DNA of 64,000 bases from JADKAV01 sp963818505 (GTDB lineage: Bacteria; Actinomycetota; Actinomycetes; S36-B12; UBA10799), in the NCBI GenBank assembly GCA_963818505.1, contig CAWFSJ010000006.1, forward strand, positions 1 to 64,000. Reading direction: 5' to 3'. Position 1 is the first letter of the stretch. Each line of letters opens with the position of its first letter. A program made the translations under genes and the position numbers. Of the stretch, positions 43,499-53,396 are shown one piece after another. Below the pieces are notes generated by a model. It saw only the letters and a list, made by a program, of their open reading frames with translations, was not told where the DNA came from and did no database searches.

Positions 43499-46400
43499 TC
43501 ACACACCCTGCTGCGAGACGTTGCGCAGCAGCCTCAAGGCCACAGAGACCGTCGCCAGGCTCGGTGGCCCGGAGGCACGGATCTCGTCCAGCGTCCCGCG
43601 CGCCCTCGCCAGACCCTCCGGGTTCGCCTTCTCGAACTCCGCGACCCGGTCTTCAGGGGAGAGCCCCTTGTCGGTGCGTCTCAGAACTCGAACGGTGAGA
43701 CCTGCCTGGGCGGCGTACAGATCCTGCCGGACGGCGCCTCGTGCCAGCGCCGACCAGCGATCGGCACGGTCCAGGTTGGAGATCTGCATCAGTAGTGCAT
43801 CCACGCCGAAGCGTTCGGAAACTGCGAAGTAGAGGTCTGCGACCGAGGCCGGGTCCTCCTTCTCACGCGCAGCGATGTCGGCCACATCGAGAAGGGAGTA
43901 CTGATCCAGGCAGGCCGCCACGCGGATGGCCAGTGGCTCCGGAGCACCAAGGGCGACGAAGTCGTCGGCGCGTTGCTTCAGCCGCTGCTGCTCGGTTCCG
44001 CGCAGGTAGTCCGGCACCTTGGATGTCAGCGCGTGGACAACCGGATGCACACCCCCGATGAGGGCGGACACGTCGAGCACGCCGCCACGGGTCGTGAGGA
44101 CCCATCGCACCGAGCGGTCCAGCAGTCGCCGGACCTCCAGGTACAGGGCGTTCTGGGCCGCAGTGGGAGCGACACGATCCAGTGCCTCGATCTCCTGCCA
44201 GATCCCGTCGAGATCGAAGATCTGTCGAACCGCCACATACGCCCGGGCGATCTCCTCGATCGATGCCCCGGTCTCCTCCACTGCGCGGTGCACGAACGTG
44301 ATGCCGCCGTGGTTCACGATGTCATTGGCGAGCATCGTGATCACGATCTCTTTGCGCAGCGGATGCTCGTCGAGCCGATCACCGTAACGCGAACGCAGGT
44401 CCGGCGGGAAGTACTCGGCCAACGCCTCCTTGGCCCAAGCATCGGCGTCCACCGAGGTCGCCATCAGGTCATCGGTCAGTGCGATCTTGGACCATGCCAG
44501 CAGCACCGACAGTTCCGGAGAACTCAGCCCGGTACCCATTTTGATGCGCTCGGTGATCTGCTCGTCGGTCGGCAGGAACTCGATCTGGCGGTCGAGCAGG
44601 CCACGGGCCTCAAGCGCCGACATGACACGTTGATGGACAGGCAACAGGGCGCCATTCTGCGACCGCCCGTTACTGAGCAACATGTTCTGCCAGTAGTTGT
44701 TGGCCAGGACGAGATCCCCGACATCCTCGGTCATGGCAGCCAGCAACTCATTGCGCTGCTTGGTGGTCAGATCGCCTACGGCCACGATCCGATCGAGCAG
44801 GATCTTGATGTTGACCTCGTGGTCACTGGTGTCGACGCCCGCGGAGTTGTCGATCGCGTCTGTGTTGAGTTGCACGCCGTTCTCAGCGGCCTCGATGCGT
44901 CCCAACTGGGTCAGCCCGAGGTTGCCGCCCTCCCCCACGACCTTGCAGCGCAACTGCGAGCCCGTCACCCGGATCGCGTCGTTGGCCTTGTCGCCGACCT
45001 CCGCGTTGGACTCCGACGCCGACCTCACGTAGGTCCCGATACCGCCGTTCCACAACAGATCCACCGGGGCCTGCAGGATCGCGTGCAGCAGATCGTTGGG
45101 AGTCATGCTCTTCACCCCGTCGGCGATCCCGAGGATCTTGCGGACCTGCTTGCTGATCGGGATGGACTTCAGGGAACGCGAGTAGACACCGCCACCGGAA
45201 CTGATGAGCTTCTCGTTGTAGTCGGCCCAACTCGAACGACTCAGTTCGAACAGGCGCTTGCGCTCCTTGAACGACTTCGCCGCATCCGGATCCGGATCCA
45301 GGAAGATGTCGCGGTGGTCGAAAGCGGCCACCAGCCTGATGTGCTCGCTGAGCAGCATGCCGTTGCCGAAGACGTCACCACTCATGTCGCCGACTCCGAC
45401 GACGGTGAAGTCCTGGCTCTGGGTGTCCACACCCATCTCCAGGAAGTGACGCTTGACCGCTTCCCAGGCTCCCCGGGCGGTGATTCCCATCGCCTTGTGG
45501 TCGTAGCCCACCGAACCCCCGGAGGCGAAGGCATCGCCGAGCCAGAATCCGTACTCCAGCGCCTTCGAGTTGGCGATGTCCGAGAACGTCGCCGTGCCCT
45601 TGTCGGCAGCCACCACCAGGTAGGTGTCATCGCCGTCACGACGGTGCAGGTCTGCCGGCGGCACGACCTGTCCGTCCACGAGGTTGTCCGTGAGATCCAG
45701 CAGACCCGAGATGAAGGTCTTGTAGCAGTCGATGCCCTCGGCCATGAACGCTTCACGGTTGCTCATCGGCGGCGGGTTCTTGACGATGAACCCTCCCTTG
45801 GAACCGACCGGGACAATCACGGAGTTCTTGACCATCTGGGCTTTGACCAGGCCGAGCACCTCGGTACGGAAGTCCTCCCGCCTGTCACTCCAGCGCAGTC
45901 CCCCACGAGCGACCTTGCCGAAGCGCAGGTGTACGCCGGAGACTCGCGGCGAGGTCACGAAGATCTCGAACATCGGCCGAGGTAGCGGCATCCCGGGCAC
46001 TTCCCGCGGGTCGATCTTGAACGAGAGCCAGGACTTGGGCTGACCTTCGACGCTCTGGTAGTAGTTGGTCCGCAGGATCGCCAGGACAATTCCGAGCAAC
46101 TGCCGGATCACCCTGTCGTCGTCCAGCGAGGCCACCGAATCCAGTGCCGTGAGCACCTCCTGATGCAAGGACTTGGCCAACTTGTCGTCGAAGTTGGTCG
46201 GGTGATGGCGCGCCTCGAACAGGTCGACAAGCAACCTCACGATCTCGGTGTGGCCGACAAGCACCTCGGTCATGTACTGCGCGGAGAAGGGCGTCCCGAT
46301 CTGTCGGGCGTACTCCACCCAAGCCCGGACAGCGGCAACCTCGCGCCAGTCGAGGCCGCCTGTGGTCACCAGGGTGTTCAGTCCGTCGGCATCTGCCTGC

Positions 46401-48328
46401 ATCCCCCAGCACGCCAGGAAGGCCTCGCTGAAACGTTGGGTGAAGGTGGCGTCGTTAGGCATCTCCTCATCCGGCAGGCGCAGCCCGAAGTCGTAGATGT
46501 GCCGTGAGACACCGTCGAGGCCTGTCACGTTGTAGGGACGCTCGTCGAGCACCTCCACCCCGAAGCCGTTGAGGATCGGGATGACCGAAGCCAGCGAGAC
46601 CGGGGGGCCTGCCCGGTAGATCGTGAACCGGCGATCCCGCAGCGAGGTCACCAGGGCTGGCAGCGCCAGCGACACCGAGATCCCCGCATCACCGAGGGCG
46701 TCCAGGTTCACGATGTCCGCGACAGCCTCCCGGGCCGCCGCGTCCTCCTTGTAGGCCTCCGGGAAGGTGCCGCTGAACTTACCCAGCAGGTCGCCCGCCC
46801 GCTCCTCCCCAACAGCTGTGACCAAGGCCTGCGTCAAATGGTCATCCCAGGACTTCACGGCCTGAGCGAGCTCAGCCTCCAGCGCGGTCTCGTCGACGTC
46901 GGGAATCGCAACACCCTGGGGCATGTGGACCACGATGTGCAACCGTGCCAGCACGGACTCCGTCAGCAGGGCGGTGTGATCGACCGACGCGCCACCATAG
47001 GCCTGGAGCAACTTCGTCTGCACCCGCTCACGCACGTGGGTGTTGTACCGGTCCCGTGGCAGGTACACCAGGCACGATACGTAGCGGCCATACCTGTCGT
47101 GACGGGAGAAGAGCCGGGTCTGGCGACGCTGATGGATCTGCAGCACCGCCCGGGCGATGGGGAACAACTCCTCGGCATCGGTCTGGAAGAAGTCGTCGCG
47201 GGGGTAGATCTCGCAGAACTGCAGGAGATCCTTGCCACTGTGCGTACCGGGGCCGAATCCGCACAGTTCGAACAACTCGTCCACACGCCTGCGCAGCACG
47301 GGGATCTGTGTGACGGACTGGTTGTACGTGCTGGAAGTGAAAAGCCCGATGAACCGGTGCTCACCGATCACGCGGCCGTCAGCATCGAAGCGCTTCACAC
47401 CCACGTAGTCCAAGTGGACCGGCCGGTGAACCGTGGATCGAGAGTTGGCCTTGGTCAGAACGAGAACACGCGGTTCGGCGGCATGGGCCCGGACCGCGGG
47501 CGGCATCTCGGAGAACGATTGCGACTGAACCCGGTCCGAGCGCAGCAGCCCGAGCCCGGTGCCGGGCTGACTGACCAGCGCGGTGGGGTCGGGGTCGCGC
47601 ACCAGGTCGTACATGCGGTAGCCCAGGAAGGTGTAGTTGCCCTCTGCCAGCCACTGCAGGAACTCCGCTGCCTCCTCGGCGTACCCGGGCGGCACCGACG
47701 AAGGTGGGTTCTCGCGCAACTCATCGGCGAGCGCCAGGGCCTGCGCGGTCATCCGCTGCCAGTCCTCTACGGCCTCACGCACGTCCCGCAGGACTTTCAG
47801 CAGGATCTTCTTGAGTTCCTCATGGCGCGCCGGGTCACTGTCGAGGTCGATCTCGAGGTGGATCCACGACTCCCGCACCACACCCGGAACGGCCTCGGCA
47901 GCATCCGGCAAGACGGCCTGCAGGTCACCGGCAACGTCGCGGCGAACCGAGTAGATCGGGTGCGCCACCATGTGCAGTGAGCGACCCGCTTGGGTGATGG
48001 CCGAGACCACCGAGTCCAGCAGGAAAGGCATGTCGTCGGTGATGACCTCCACCACCGTGTGCCCGCAGGTCCACTCGTTGGCCGCCACCGTCGGGGTGAA
48101 GACGTCCACGACGGCGGTGCCCTGTGGACGAACCGCGGCCAGGCGCAACATGTGCGTGGCCGGGCCGACAACATCTATCGGGTCCTTGCCGATGAGATCG
48201 TCGGGCGCGACATCCTCGTAGAAACGAGGCAAGAAGTCGGCCAGATCGACTTCGAACTCGACGGGCTGTGAACGCCCGGCCACCGCGTGGGCGGCTTCGA
48301 GCAATTCGTTCAGTGCATCTTCTGCCAC
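43499..48328 (-). CDS. gdh: NAD-specific glutamate dehydrogenase, large (GDH-180) type
   Basis: A 1609-residue enzyme that oxidises glutamate to 2-oxoglutarate and ammonia with NAD+. The long N-terminal half (ACT-like and regulatory modules) precedes the catalytic segment KVARGGLRWSDRREDFRTEVLGLVKAQMVKNSVIVPVGSKGGF (near residue 820-860) and the nucleotide fold with VGVGDMSGDVFGNGML. Length fits the family of about 1600 residues known from Streptomyces and mycobacteria, where it is allosterically controlled. GTG start 48328 follows the pruA stop by 10 bp, so P5C-derived glutamate can feed directly into the TCA cycle. Confidence 0.97.
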   Translation of the reverse strand: MAEDALNELLEAAHAVAGRSQPVEFEVDLADFLPRFYEDVAPDDLIGKDPIDVVGPATHMLRLAAVRPQGTAVVDVFTPTVAANEWTCGHTVVEVITDDMPFLLDSVVSAITQAGRSLHMVAHPIYSVRRDVAGDLQAVLPDAAEAVPGVVRESWIHLEIDLDSDPARHEELKKILLKVLRDVREAVEDWQRMTAQALALADELRENPPSSVPPGYAEEAAEFLQWLAEGNYTFLGYRMYDLVRDPDPTALVSQPGTGLGLLRSDRVQSQSFSEMPPAVRAHAAEPRVLVLTKANSRSTVHRPVHLDYVGVKRFDADGRVIGEHRFIGLFTSSTYNQSVTQIPVLRRRVDELFELCGFGPGTHSGKDLLQFCEIYPRDDFFQTDAEELFPIARAVLQIHQRRQTRLFSRHDRYGRYVSCLVYLPRDRYNTHVRERVQTKLLQAYGGASVDHTALLTESVLARLHIVVHMPQGVAIPDVDETALEAELAQAVKSWDDHLTQALVTAVGEERAGDLLGKFSGTFPEAYKEDAAAREAVADIVNLDALGDAGISVSLALPALVTSLRDRRFTIYRAGPPVSLASVIPILNGFGVEVLDERPYNVTGLDGVSRHIYDFGLRLPDEEMPNDATFTQRFSEAFLACWGMQADADGLNTLVTTGGLDWREVAAVRAWVEYARQIGTPFSAQYMTEVLVGHTEIVRLLVDLFEARHHPTNFDDKLAKSLHQEVLTALDSVASLDDDRVIRQLLGIVLAILRTNYYQSVEGQPKSWLSFKIDPREVPGMPLPRPMFEIFVTSPRVSGVHLRFGKVARGGLRWSDRREDFRTEVLGLVKAQMVKNSVIVPVGSKGGFIVKNPPPMSNREAFMAEGIDCYKTFISGLLDLTDNLVDGQVVPPADLHRRDGDDTYLVVAADKGTATFSDIANSKALEYGFWLGDAFASGGSVGYDHKAMGITARGAWEAVKRHFLEMGVDTQSQDFTVVGVGDMSGDVFGNGMLLSEHIRLVAAFDHRDIFLDPDPDAAKSFKERKRLFELSRSSWADYNEKLISSGGGVYSRSLKSIPISKQVRKILGIADGVKSMTPNDLLHAILQAPVDLLWNGGIGTYVRSASESNAEVGDKANDAIRVTGSQLRCKVVGEGGNLGLTQLGRIEAAENGVQLNTDAIDNSAGVDTSDHEVNIKILLDRIVAVGDLTTKQRNELLAAMTEDVGDLVLANNYWQNMLLSNGRSQNGALLPVHQRVMSALEARGLLDRQIEFLPTDEQITERIKMGTGLSSPELSVLLAWSKIALTDDLMATSVDADAWAKEALAEYFPPDLRSRYGDRLDEHPLRKEIVITMLANDIVNHGGITFVHRAVEETGASIEEIARAYVAVRQIFDLDGIWQEIEALDRVAPTAAQNALYLEVRRLLDRSVRWVLTTRGGVLDVSALIGGVHPVVHALTSKVPDYLRGTEQQRLKQRADDFVALGAPEPLAIRVAACLDQYSLLDVADIAAREKEDPASVADLYFAVSERFGVDALLMQISNLDRADRWSALARGAVRQDLYAAQAGLTVRVLRRTDKGLSPEDRVAEFEKANPEGLARARGTLDEIRASGPPSLATVSVALRLLRNVSQQGV

Positions 48329-48338
48329 GGTTCTCTGC

Positions 48339-49967
48339 CTACTTCATGTGGGGGTGGGTGTGGTCGGTCGGCGGGACGAACGTCTCTTTGATGGACCTGG
48401 TGCTGGTCCAACGCATCAGGTTCTGGGCAGCTCCGGCCTTGTCGTTGGTTCCGGATGCCCTCCCGCCACCGAAGGGCTGCTGGCCCACGACGGCCCCCGT
48501 GGGCTTGTCGTTGATGTAGAAGTTGCCGGCCGCGTAACGCAGGAACTCCCGGGCGTGCGCGATGGCCGCGCGGTCCTGGGAGATGAACGCACCGGTCAGG
48601 GCGTACTTGGCGATGCCCTCCATCTGCTCGAGTGCGCTGGAGTAACGCCGGTCGTCGTAGACGTGCACGCCGAGCAGCGGCCCGAAGTACTCGTCGGTGA
48701 AGAACTCGTTGCCGGGGTCCTTGCTCAATGCGACAGTCGGTCGGATGAAGTAGCCCTCGCTGTCGTCGTAGGTGCCACCGGCGACCACGGAGACGTCCGG
48801 GTTCTTCTTCGCGCGGTCGATGGCCGACGACACCTTGGCGAAGGCCTTCGCGTCGATCACTGCGGACATGAAGTTGCTGAAGTCCGTCGTCGGTCCCACC
48901 GACAGGTTCTCAACCTTGTCCAGGAAGTCGTCCTTCATGAGTTTCCACACGCTGCGCGGGATGTACGCGCGACTGGCAGCCGAGCACTTCTGGCCCTGGA
49001 ACTCATAGGCTCCGCGGATCAGCGCAGTTGTGAGGACGTCGGGATCGGCCGAGGGGTGGGCGAAGACGAAGTCCTTCCCGCCGGTCTCGCCGACCAGTCG
49101 TGGGTAGGTGCGGTACTTGTCGATGTTCTCGCCCACGGTGCGCCACAGCAGGTGGAAGACCGGTGTGGAGCCTGTGAAGTGGATACCTGCGAGATCGGGG
49201 TCGTAGAGGGCCACATCCGAGACGGCGATGCCGTCGCCGGTCACCATGTTGATCACCCCGGGAGGAAGTCCCGCTTCCAGCAGCAGTTCCATGATGAAGT
49301 GCGCCGCGAACTGCTGGGTGGGCGCGGGTTTCCACACCACGACGTTGCCCATCATTGCCGGCGCCGTCGGCAGGTTCCCCGCGATGGCTGTGAAGTTGAA
49401 CGGGGTGACCGCGTAGACGAATCCCTCCAGCGGGCGGTGGTCGGTCTGGTTCCAGATCCCCGGTGACGACGTGGGCTGCTCACGCAGGATCGCGTCGGCG
49501 AACTTCACGTTGAAACGAAGGAAGTCGATCAATTCGCAGGCGGAGTCGATCTCAGCCTGGAAGGCCGTCTTGGACTGCCCGAGCATGGTGGCCGCGTTGA
49601 GGGTGTCGCGCCACGGTCCGGCCAGTAGATCCGCGGCCTTCAGGAAGATGGCTGCCCGGTCGTCCCACGACATCGCACGCCAACCCGGTGCCGCCTGCTT
49701 CGCCGCCTCGAGCGCCGAGGCAGCGTCCTTGCGGGTGGCGTTCTTCATCGAACCCAGGACCCGGGAGTGCGCGTGTGGTTGAACCACCTTGAGCCTGGAC
49801 CCGCCACCCATGGTCCATTTGCCGGCGATGTTCATCGGCAGGTCCATGGGCCCCTGACTCTGCAACTGCGCCAGGCGCGCCTGCAGGGAGGCGCGATGCG
49901 GGGAACCCGGTTCGTACAGCCGGTTGGGTTCGTTCTCGATCGGGGGGATCTCGGTCACGGCGTCCAT
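48339..49967 (-). CDS. pruA: Delta-1-pyrroline-5-carboxylate dehydrogenase
   Basis: A 542-residue aldehyde dehydrogenase that oxidises glutamate semialdehyde to glutamate with NAD+, the second step of proline degradation. The active cysteine lies in YEFQGQKCSAASRAYIP. GETGGKDFVF supplies the glutamate general base and NAD contact. FNEYFGP-like FTDEYFGPLLGVHVY is present. No proline dehydrogenase (putA-type) gene is next to it. It shares an operon with the large glutamate dehydrogenase; the 37-bp gap before the upstream gene leaves little room for a separate promoter. Confidence 0.95.
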   Translation of the reverse strand: MDAVTEIPPIENEPNRLYEPGSPHRASLQARLAQLQSQGPMDLPMNIAGKWTMGGGSRLKVVQPHAHSRVLGSMKNATRKDAASALEAAKQAAPGWRAMSWDDRAAIFLKAADLLAGPWRDTLNAATMLGQSKTAFQAEIDSACELIDFLRFNVKFADAILREQPTSSPGIWNQTDHRPLEGFVYAVTPFNFTAIAGNLPTAPAMMGNVVVWKPAPTQQFAAHFIMELLLEAGLPPGVINMVTGDGIAVSDVALYDPDLAGIHFTGSTPVFHLLWRTVGENIDKYRTYPRLVGETGGKDFVFAHPSADPDVLTTALIRGAYEFQGQKCSAASRAYIPRSVWKLMKDDFLDKVENLSVGPTTDFSNFMSAVIDAKAFAKVSSAIDRAKKNPDVSVVAGGTYDDSEGYFIRPTVALSKDPGNEFFTDEYFGPLLGVHVYDDRRYSSALEQMEGIAKYALTGAFISQDRAAIAHAREFLRYAAGNFYINDKPTGAVVGQQPFGGGRASGTNDKAGAAQNLMRWTSTRSIKETFVPPTDHTHPHMK

Positions 49968-50004
49968 GACCCGATACTTCCATCAGATCCGTTTCGATGT
50001 GCAG

Positions 50005-50376
50005 TTACTGCAGGTGTCCGATCTCGTCCACGGCGTACCACTCGAGGTCGTCGACGAACAGTGCGGCCCAGTCGGCCACGGGTATGTCCGATGTGGCAGT
50101 CATGGAGGTCAGTCCGCCCGGGCTCACCTTGGCGGACTCAGGTGCCACATCCACGGCGATGGTCGCCCTGCGCCGACCGGAGGTCATCGCCGCAACGGTC
50201 GACATCTCTTCGGCTGCCTTCGTCGCGAGGAACTCCAGTTCCTCCTCGTCGGAGTCAGGATTCTGCTCGCGCAGAGCGGTGGTGACACCGTTCATCGCTG
50301 TGCCTGCAGGCACCGAACCGGCCTGGTACCAGGCCAGGACTTCGGGCAATGTGCTCGGGATGTACGCGCGGATCAA
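50005..50376 (-). CDS. DUF6912-type conserved protein
   Basis: A 123-residue actinobacterial protein with the pattern MIRAYIPSTLPEVLAWYQAG, VTTALREQNPDSDEEELEFLATKAAEEMS, RRRATIAVDV and a closing VADWAALFVDDLEWYAV. It resembles family DUF6912, of unknown role. The start is TTG 50376, overlapping the stop of the patatin-like gene (TTGA), so the two are coupled. No catalytic motif is evident. Confidence 0.72.
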   Translation of the reverse strand: MIRAYIPSTLPEVLAWYQAGSVPAGTAMNGVTTALREQNPDSDEEELEFLATKAAEEMSTVAAMTSGRRRATIAVDVAPESAKVSPGGLTSMTATSDIPVADWAALFVDDLEWYAVDEIGHLQ

Positions 50377-51371
50377 CTGACGTCAGCCAGGTGGTCCGGG
50401 CCGACACGGTCGGGGTCGCGCAGTGCTTCCGCCGAGGTCTTCAGCGAGGTCTCCAGCACGGCCATTCGACGACTGTTGTCCATGACGTTGGCGCCCATCG
50501 CCTCGAGGTCCTCTGGCCCGGGACCCAGGATCGTGACATCCGCCCCACCTGCGCGCAGCTTGTCGACCTCATGCAGGCAGCGTTTGGTCACCTGCACCCG
50601 CCAGCGACGCTCCACGCGACCGAGCATGGTGTCGGGCTGGTCCATGGCGAAGGACAGCATCGGGGCCAATACGTAGACCTCGTCGAGGTCCAGCCCGGCC
50701 AGCAGGTCAGCCGAGGTGGCCGACCACGCTCCGCCGTCGATATAGGTGCGCCCGGCGATCTCCATGGGCCGGAACCAGCCAGGGATGGCACAGCTGGCCA
50801 TCACCGCATCCGACAGTGCGACCTCGGGGGCGTTGTCATGGCCGAAGGCGACTCGGCGACCGCTTTCGTAGTCCAGGGCCACGATCCAGACGTTGTCGTG
50901 CGGGGACCATTCGCCGAACGGGGTGAAGGCCTCCACGAGGTGCCCGACGCGCTGCAATGAGCCCTTGCCCGCCGGCAGGAACGCCGACAGCACCGCGGTC
51001 GGGGGCATCTTGCGGGCGCCTCCGGTCAGGGTCCGCCGGATGAGTTTCCCACTGCCTGGGCCGAGCAGCCTGGGCAGCCCGGGCCGATGGCTGCCTGTTG
51101 CCTTCTCGTAGTCCCAGGAGTACCCAGCCAGTGGGCCCGAATTGATGGCCTTGCCGCGCTGGTGATCGATGAGCTGCTCGACGCTCACACCGGCCCCGAG
51201 CAGGGCCGACAGGACCGAGCCGGCCGAGGTCCCGACGATGTAGTCGGAATTGCGTGGGTCGAAGCCGTGCAGGTCCTCGAGAGCCTTGAGTGCTCCGACC
51301 ATCCAGGCCGCACCGAGGATGCCACCGCCACCGAGTACGAGTCCGCGTCGCGGACCGGTTCGTGAGGCCAT
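50373..51371 (-). CDS. Patatin-like phospholipase
   Basis: A 332-residue serine hydrolase. GLVLGGGGILGAAWMVG forms the oxyanion glycine-rich loop, GTSAGS carries the nucleophile serine, and YIDGGAWSATSADLL holds the catalytic aspartate (DGG), so the Ser-Asp dyad is complete. It likely releases fatty acids from phospholipids or other acyl lipids. ATG 51371 is preferred because of GGAGAAGG just upstream; a further start at 51401 adds 10 residues. It lies next to a WS/DGAT gene on the same strand, 69 bp away, hinting at a lipid storage or turnover module. Confidence 0.87.
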   Translation of the reverse strand: MASRTGPRRGLVLGGGGILGAAWMVGALKALEDLHGFDPRNSDYIVGTSAGSVLSALLGAGVSVEQLIDHQRGKAINSGPLAGYSWDYEKATGSHRPGLPRLLGPGSGKLIRRTLTGGARKMPPTAVLSAFLPAGKGSLQRVGHLVEAFTPFGEWSPHDNVWIVALDYESGRRVAFGHDNAPEVALSDAVMASCAIPGWFRPMEIAGRTYIDGGAWSATSADLLAGLDLDEVYVLAPMLSFAMDQPDTMLGRVERRWRVQVTKRCLHEVDKLRAGGADVTILGPGPEDLEAMGANVMDNSRRMAVLETSLKTSAEALRDPDRVGPDHLADVS

Positions 51372-51440
51372 CGCCTTCTCCAGCCTCCAATCGAGGATCA
51401 AGTCAACTGCGCAATCGCGATAACGCTACTCGGCGGAACG

Positions 51441-52865
51441 TTAGTCCCTTCGGACGCGTTTTGCTCGCGTACGCGTGCGTCGTGTCGTTTCGAGCAGCTC
51501 GTCCATGGCCTCCCCGAGGCACGCCGTGAGCACGTCGATGTCGTCCATGGCGTCACGATCGGCGTTCAATCCGAAGAAGACCCCACCGTTGTACGACGTG
51601 AGCCCGATGGTCACTGCCATCCCTTTGACCAGCGGAAGGACCGGGTATGCGCCCAGCAGCTGCGCTCCGGCCACGTAGAGAGGACTCTGCGGTCCCGGCA
51701 CGTTGGTCACCACGACGTTGGAGACACGCCGGGACAGATCTCCGGCCACCCGCGCCCCCATGGCGTGCAATGTGGGTGGCGCGAAACCGGTCAGCGCCAC
51801 GATGCTCTGAGCGCCGACCATGTGCCCGCCCTCTTTGTGCTGACCCATCTCGAAGCTGATCCGGTTGAGCCGCACCACGGGATCCGGCTCACCGGTGGGC
51901 AGATCGACCAGGAACGCGGCCACCCGGTTGCCAGGCCGGCGTTGGTCGATGTCGTGAACGCTGACAGGGACCATGGCGCGGATCGTGTGCCGGGTGCCCA
52001 CGGTCTCCTGGCGGGTCATGAGCCAGGCCCGTAGCGCACCGGCGATCACGGCCAGGACCACGTCGTTCACGGTGCCGCCGTGCTGGCGCCTGATCCGCTT
52101 GAAGTCCTCGAGGTCCAGCGTTGCCGTGCCGAACCGTCGCTGTGCGCCGATGGGCACATTCAGTGGGCTCTCCGCGGGCGGACGCGCCGCCGACCACAGA
52201 GCCGTGACCAACCCGCCCGCCTGTCGGATGACGCCGGAAGCCGACTGGCTCAGATCGTTGAAGCTCTTGCGGGCACCGTCGACCACCACCGCTGGTCGTC
52301 GGATCGTCTCCACCACCGCGCCCGCGACCAGTTCTGCACCGCTGGGCTCCTGGGAGGGGTTCCAATGCAGATCCGGGGTGGGCTTGGGGTCGGGGGTGTT
52401 GTCGAGGATCACCTGGCCGATGTCAACTGCCGCGGTGCCGTCGATCATCGCGTGGTGCGTCTTGGTGAGGATGGCGAACCGGCCGCCCTCCAGACCCTCG
52501 ACCAGGTACACCTCCCACAGCGGGCGCATACGGTCCAGCGGGCGGCTCATGATCCGCGCAGCCAGCTCTCGCAGTTGGCCGTCGGTGCCCGGCGAGGGCA
52601 GCGCCGATCGGCGCACATGGAAGGCCACGTCGAAGTCCTGGTCGTCGACCCAGACCGGATTGGCCAGCCGCCCCGGAACCCAGCGGATCCGCTGGCGGTA
52701 TCGGGGCACGAAAGCGATCCGGCGGCGGATGAGGGTCACCAACCGGTCGTAGTCGAAGCCGGTGTCGGGGGCCTGGAAGACCAGCACCTCGCCGACGTGC
52801 ATCGGTGTGGTCTCGTCCTCCAGGTAGAGGAAGGAGACATCCAGCGAGCTGAGGCGATCCGGCAC
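51441..52865 (-). CDS. Wax ester synthase/diacylglycerol acyltransferase (WS/DGAT)
   Basis: A 474-residue acyltransferase joining acyl-CoA to diacylglycerol or long-chain alcohols to make storage lipid. The catalytic motif HHAMIDG is intact (about residue 135). The N-terminus (MPDRLSSLDVSFLYLEDETTPMHVGEV) and C-terminal TNVPGPQSPLYVAGAQLLGAYPV are characteristic of the family in actinobacteria. The ORF ends in a basic tail (RRTRTRAKRVRRD). It begins after a 531-bp gap and may be the first gene of an operon with the patatin and DUF6912 genes. Confidence 0.95.
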   Translation of the reverse strand: MPDRLSSLDVSFLYLEDETTPMHVGEVLVFQAPDTGFDYDRLVTLIRRRIAFVPRYRQRIRWVPGRLANPVWVDDQDFDVAFHVRRSALPSPGTDGQLRELAARIMSRPLDRMRPLWEVYLVEGLEGGRFAILTKTHHAMIDGTAAVDIGQVILDNTPDPKPTPDLHWNPSQEPSGAELVAGAVVETIRRPAVVVDGARKSFNDLSQSASGVIRQAGGLVTALWSAARPPAESPLNVPIGAQRRFGTATLDLEDFKRIRRQHGGTVNDVVLAVIAGALRAWLMTRQETVGTRHTIRAMVPVSVHDIDQRRPGNRVAAFLVDLPTGEPDPVVRLNRISFEMGQHKEGGHMVGAQSIVALTGFAPPTLHAMGARVAGDLSRRVSNVVVTNVPGPQSPLYVAGAQLLGAYPVLPLVKGMAVTIGLTSYNGGVFFGLNADRDAMDDIDVLTACLGEAMDELLETTRRTRTRAKRVRRD

Positions 52866-53396
52866 GGTTCCCTGCCTTTCCCAAGTCCGCCCATTGTCCC
52901 ACCCGGGCAGTCCTCAGAGGTGGCCAGGTCTGCGCGTCAGGTAACTGGGAGCACGGCGGGCCTGGTCCCACCGTGACCGCTGTAAGAGGGGGTTTCGGAT
53001 GCGTGGAGCATGCGCGACCGGCGCTTGCCCGTGTCGACTGTCCGGATTTGCAGGTTGATCAAGGCCCACGCGCCAGTGCCCCTCAGTGAACCGGCACTTC
53101 GCCTTTGCTGTGGGCTGGGGGAACCACACTTCGTTCTCCAACCTCGGCCCAGGTGGCTTTCGCCGCGAAGTCGGGCCGAGCGCGCGACGCCGCCCTCCGC
53201 GGGTTGCAGACGGTGTCGGTCCAGCCGTCGAACACGGCATGGGTCGCGGCGGGCGTTGGGTGGGGTTCGTGCAGTTGGGTGGGGTTCGTCGCGCGCTGAG
53301 CGTCAACCAACTGCATGAACCCCATCCAACGCAGCGTGCGGATCTGGCCGATGCGCCATGCCGCCGGCGGGTGATCGCCGCGAGTCCGAAAGCAGT
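52866..53396. other. Gap of 531 bp without a supported gene
   Basis: Several open frames cross this stretch on both strands (for example 52914-53306 minus and 53010-53403 plus), but their products are rich in Arg, Pro and Gly with no recognisable domain and no ribosome site that sets them apart. I see direct repeats and a long hairpin at 53255-53330. The rest may hold the WS/DGAT promoter. No RNA family is recognised. Confidence 0.5.
53255..53330 (-). terminator. Long hairpin past the HAD gene
   Basis: Arms at 53255-53278 and 53307-53330 pair over 24 positions with two G-U wobbles and no other mismatch; the loop is 28 nt. It lies 66 bases after the stop of the HAD gene. The left half also contains a near-tandem GTTGGGTGGGGTTCGT-type repeat at 53255-53289. 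It could be a terminator or a remnant of a repeat. Confidence 0.5.

Noticed and set aside
43973..45985. 670-codon open frame on the plus strand inside the glutamate dehydrogenase gene
   Set aside because: It is antisense to a certain gene, rich in Arg, His and Gly with no domain pattern, and explained by GC bias in the third codon positions. The same holds for long frames at 904-2535, 13192-14415 and 46838-47980.
52914..53306. 130-residue open frame on the minus strand
   Set aside because: Arg/Pro-rich, no start site, no recognisable domain; it overlaps the hairpin region. Left as a gap without a gene.
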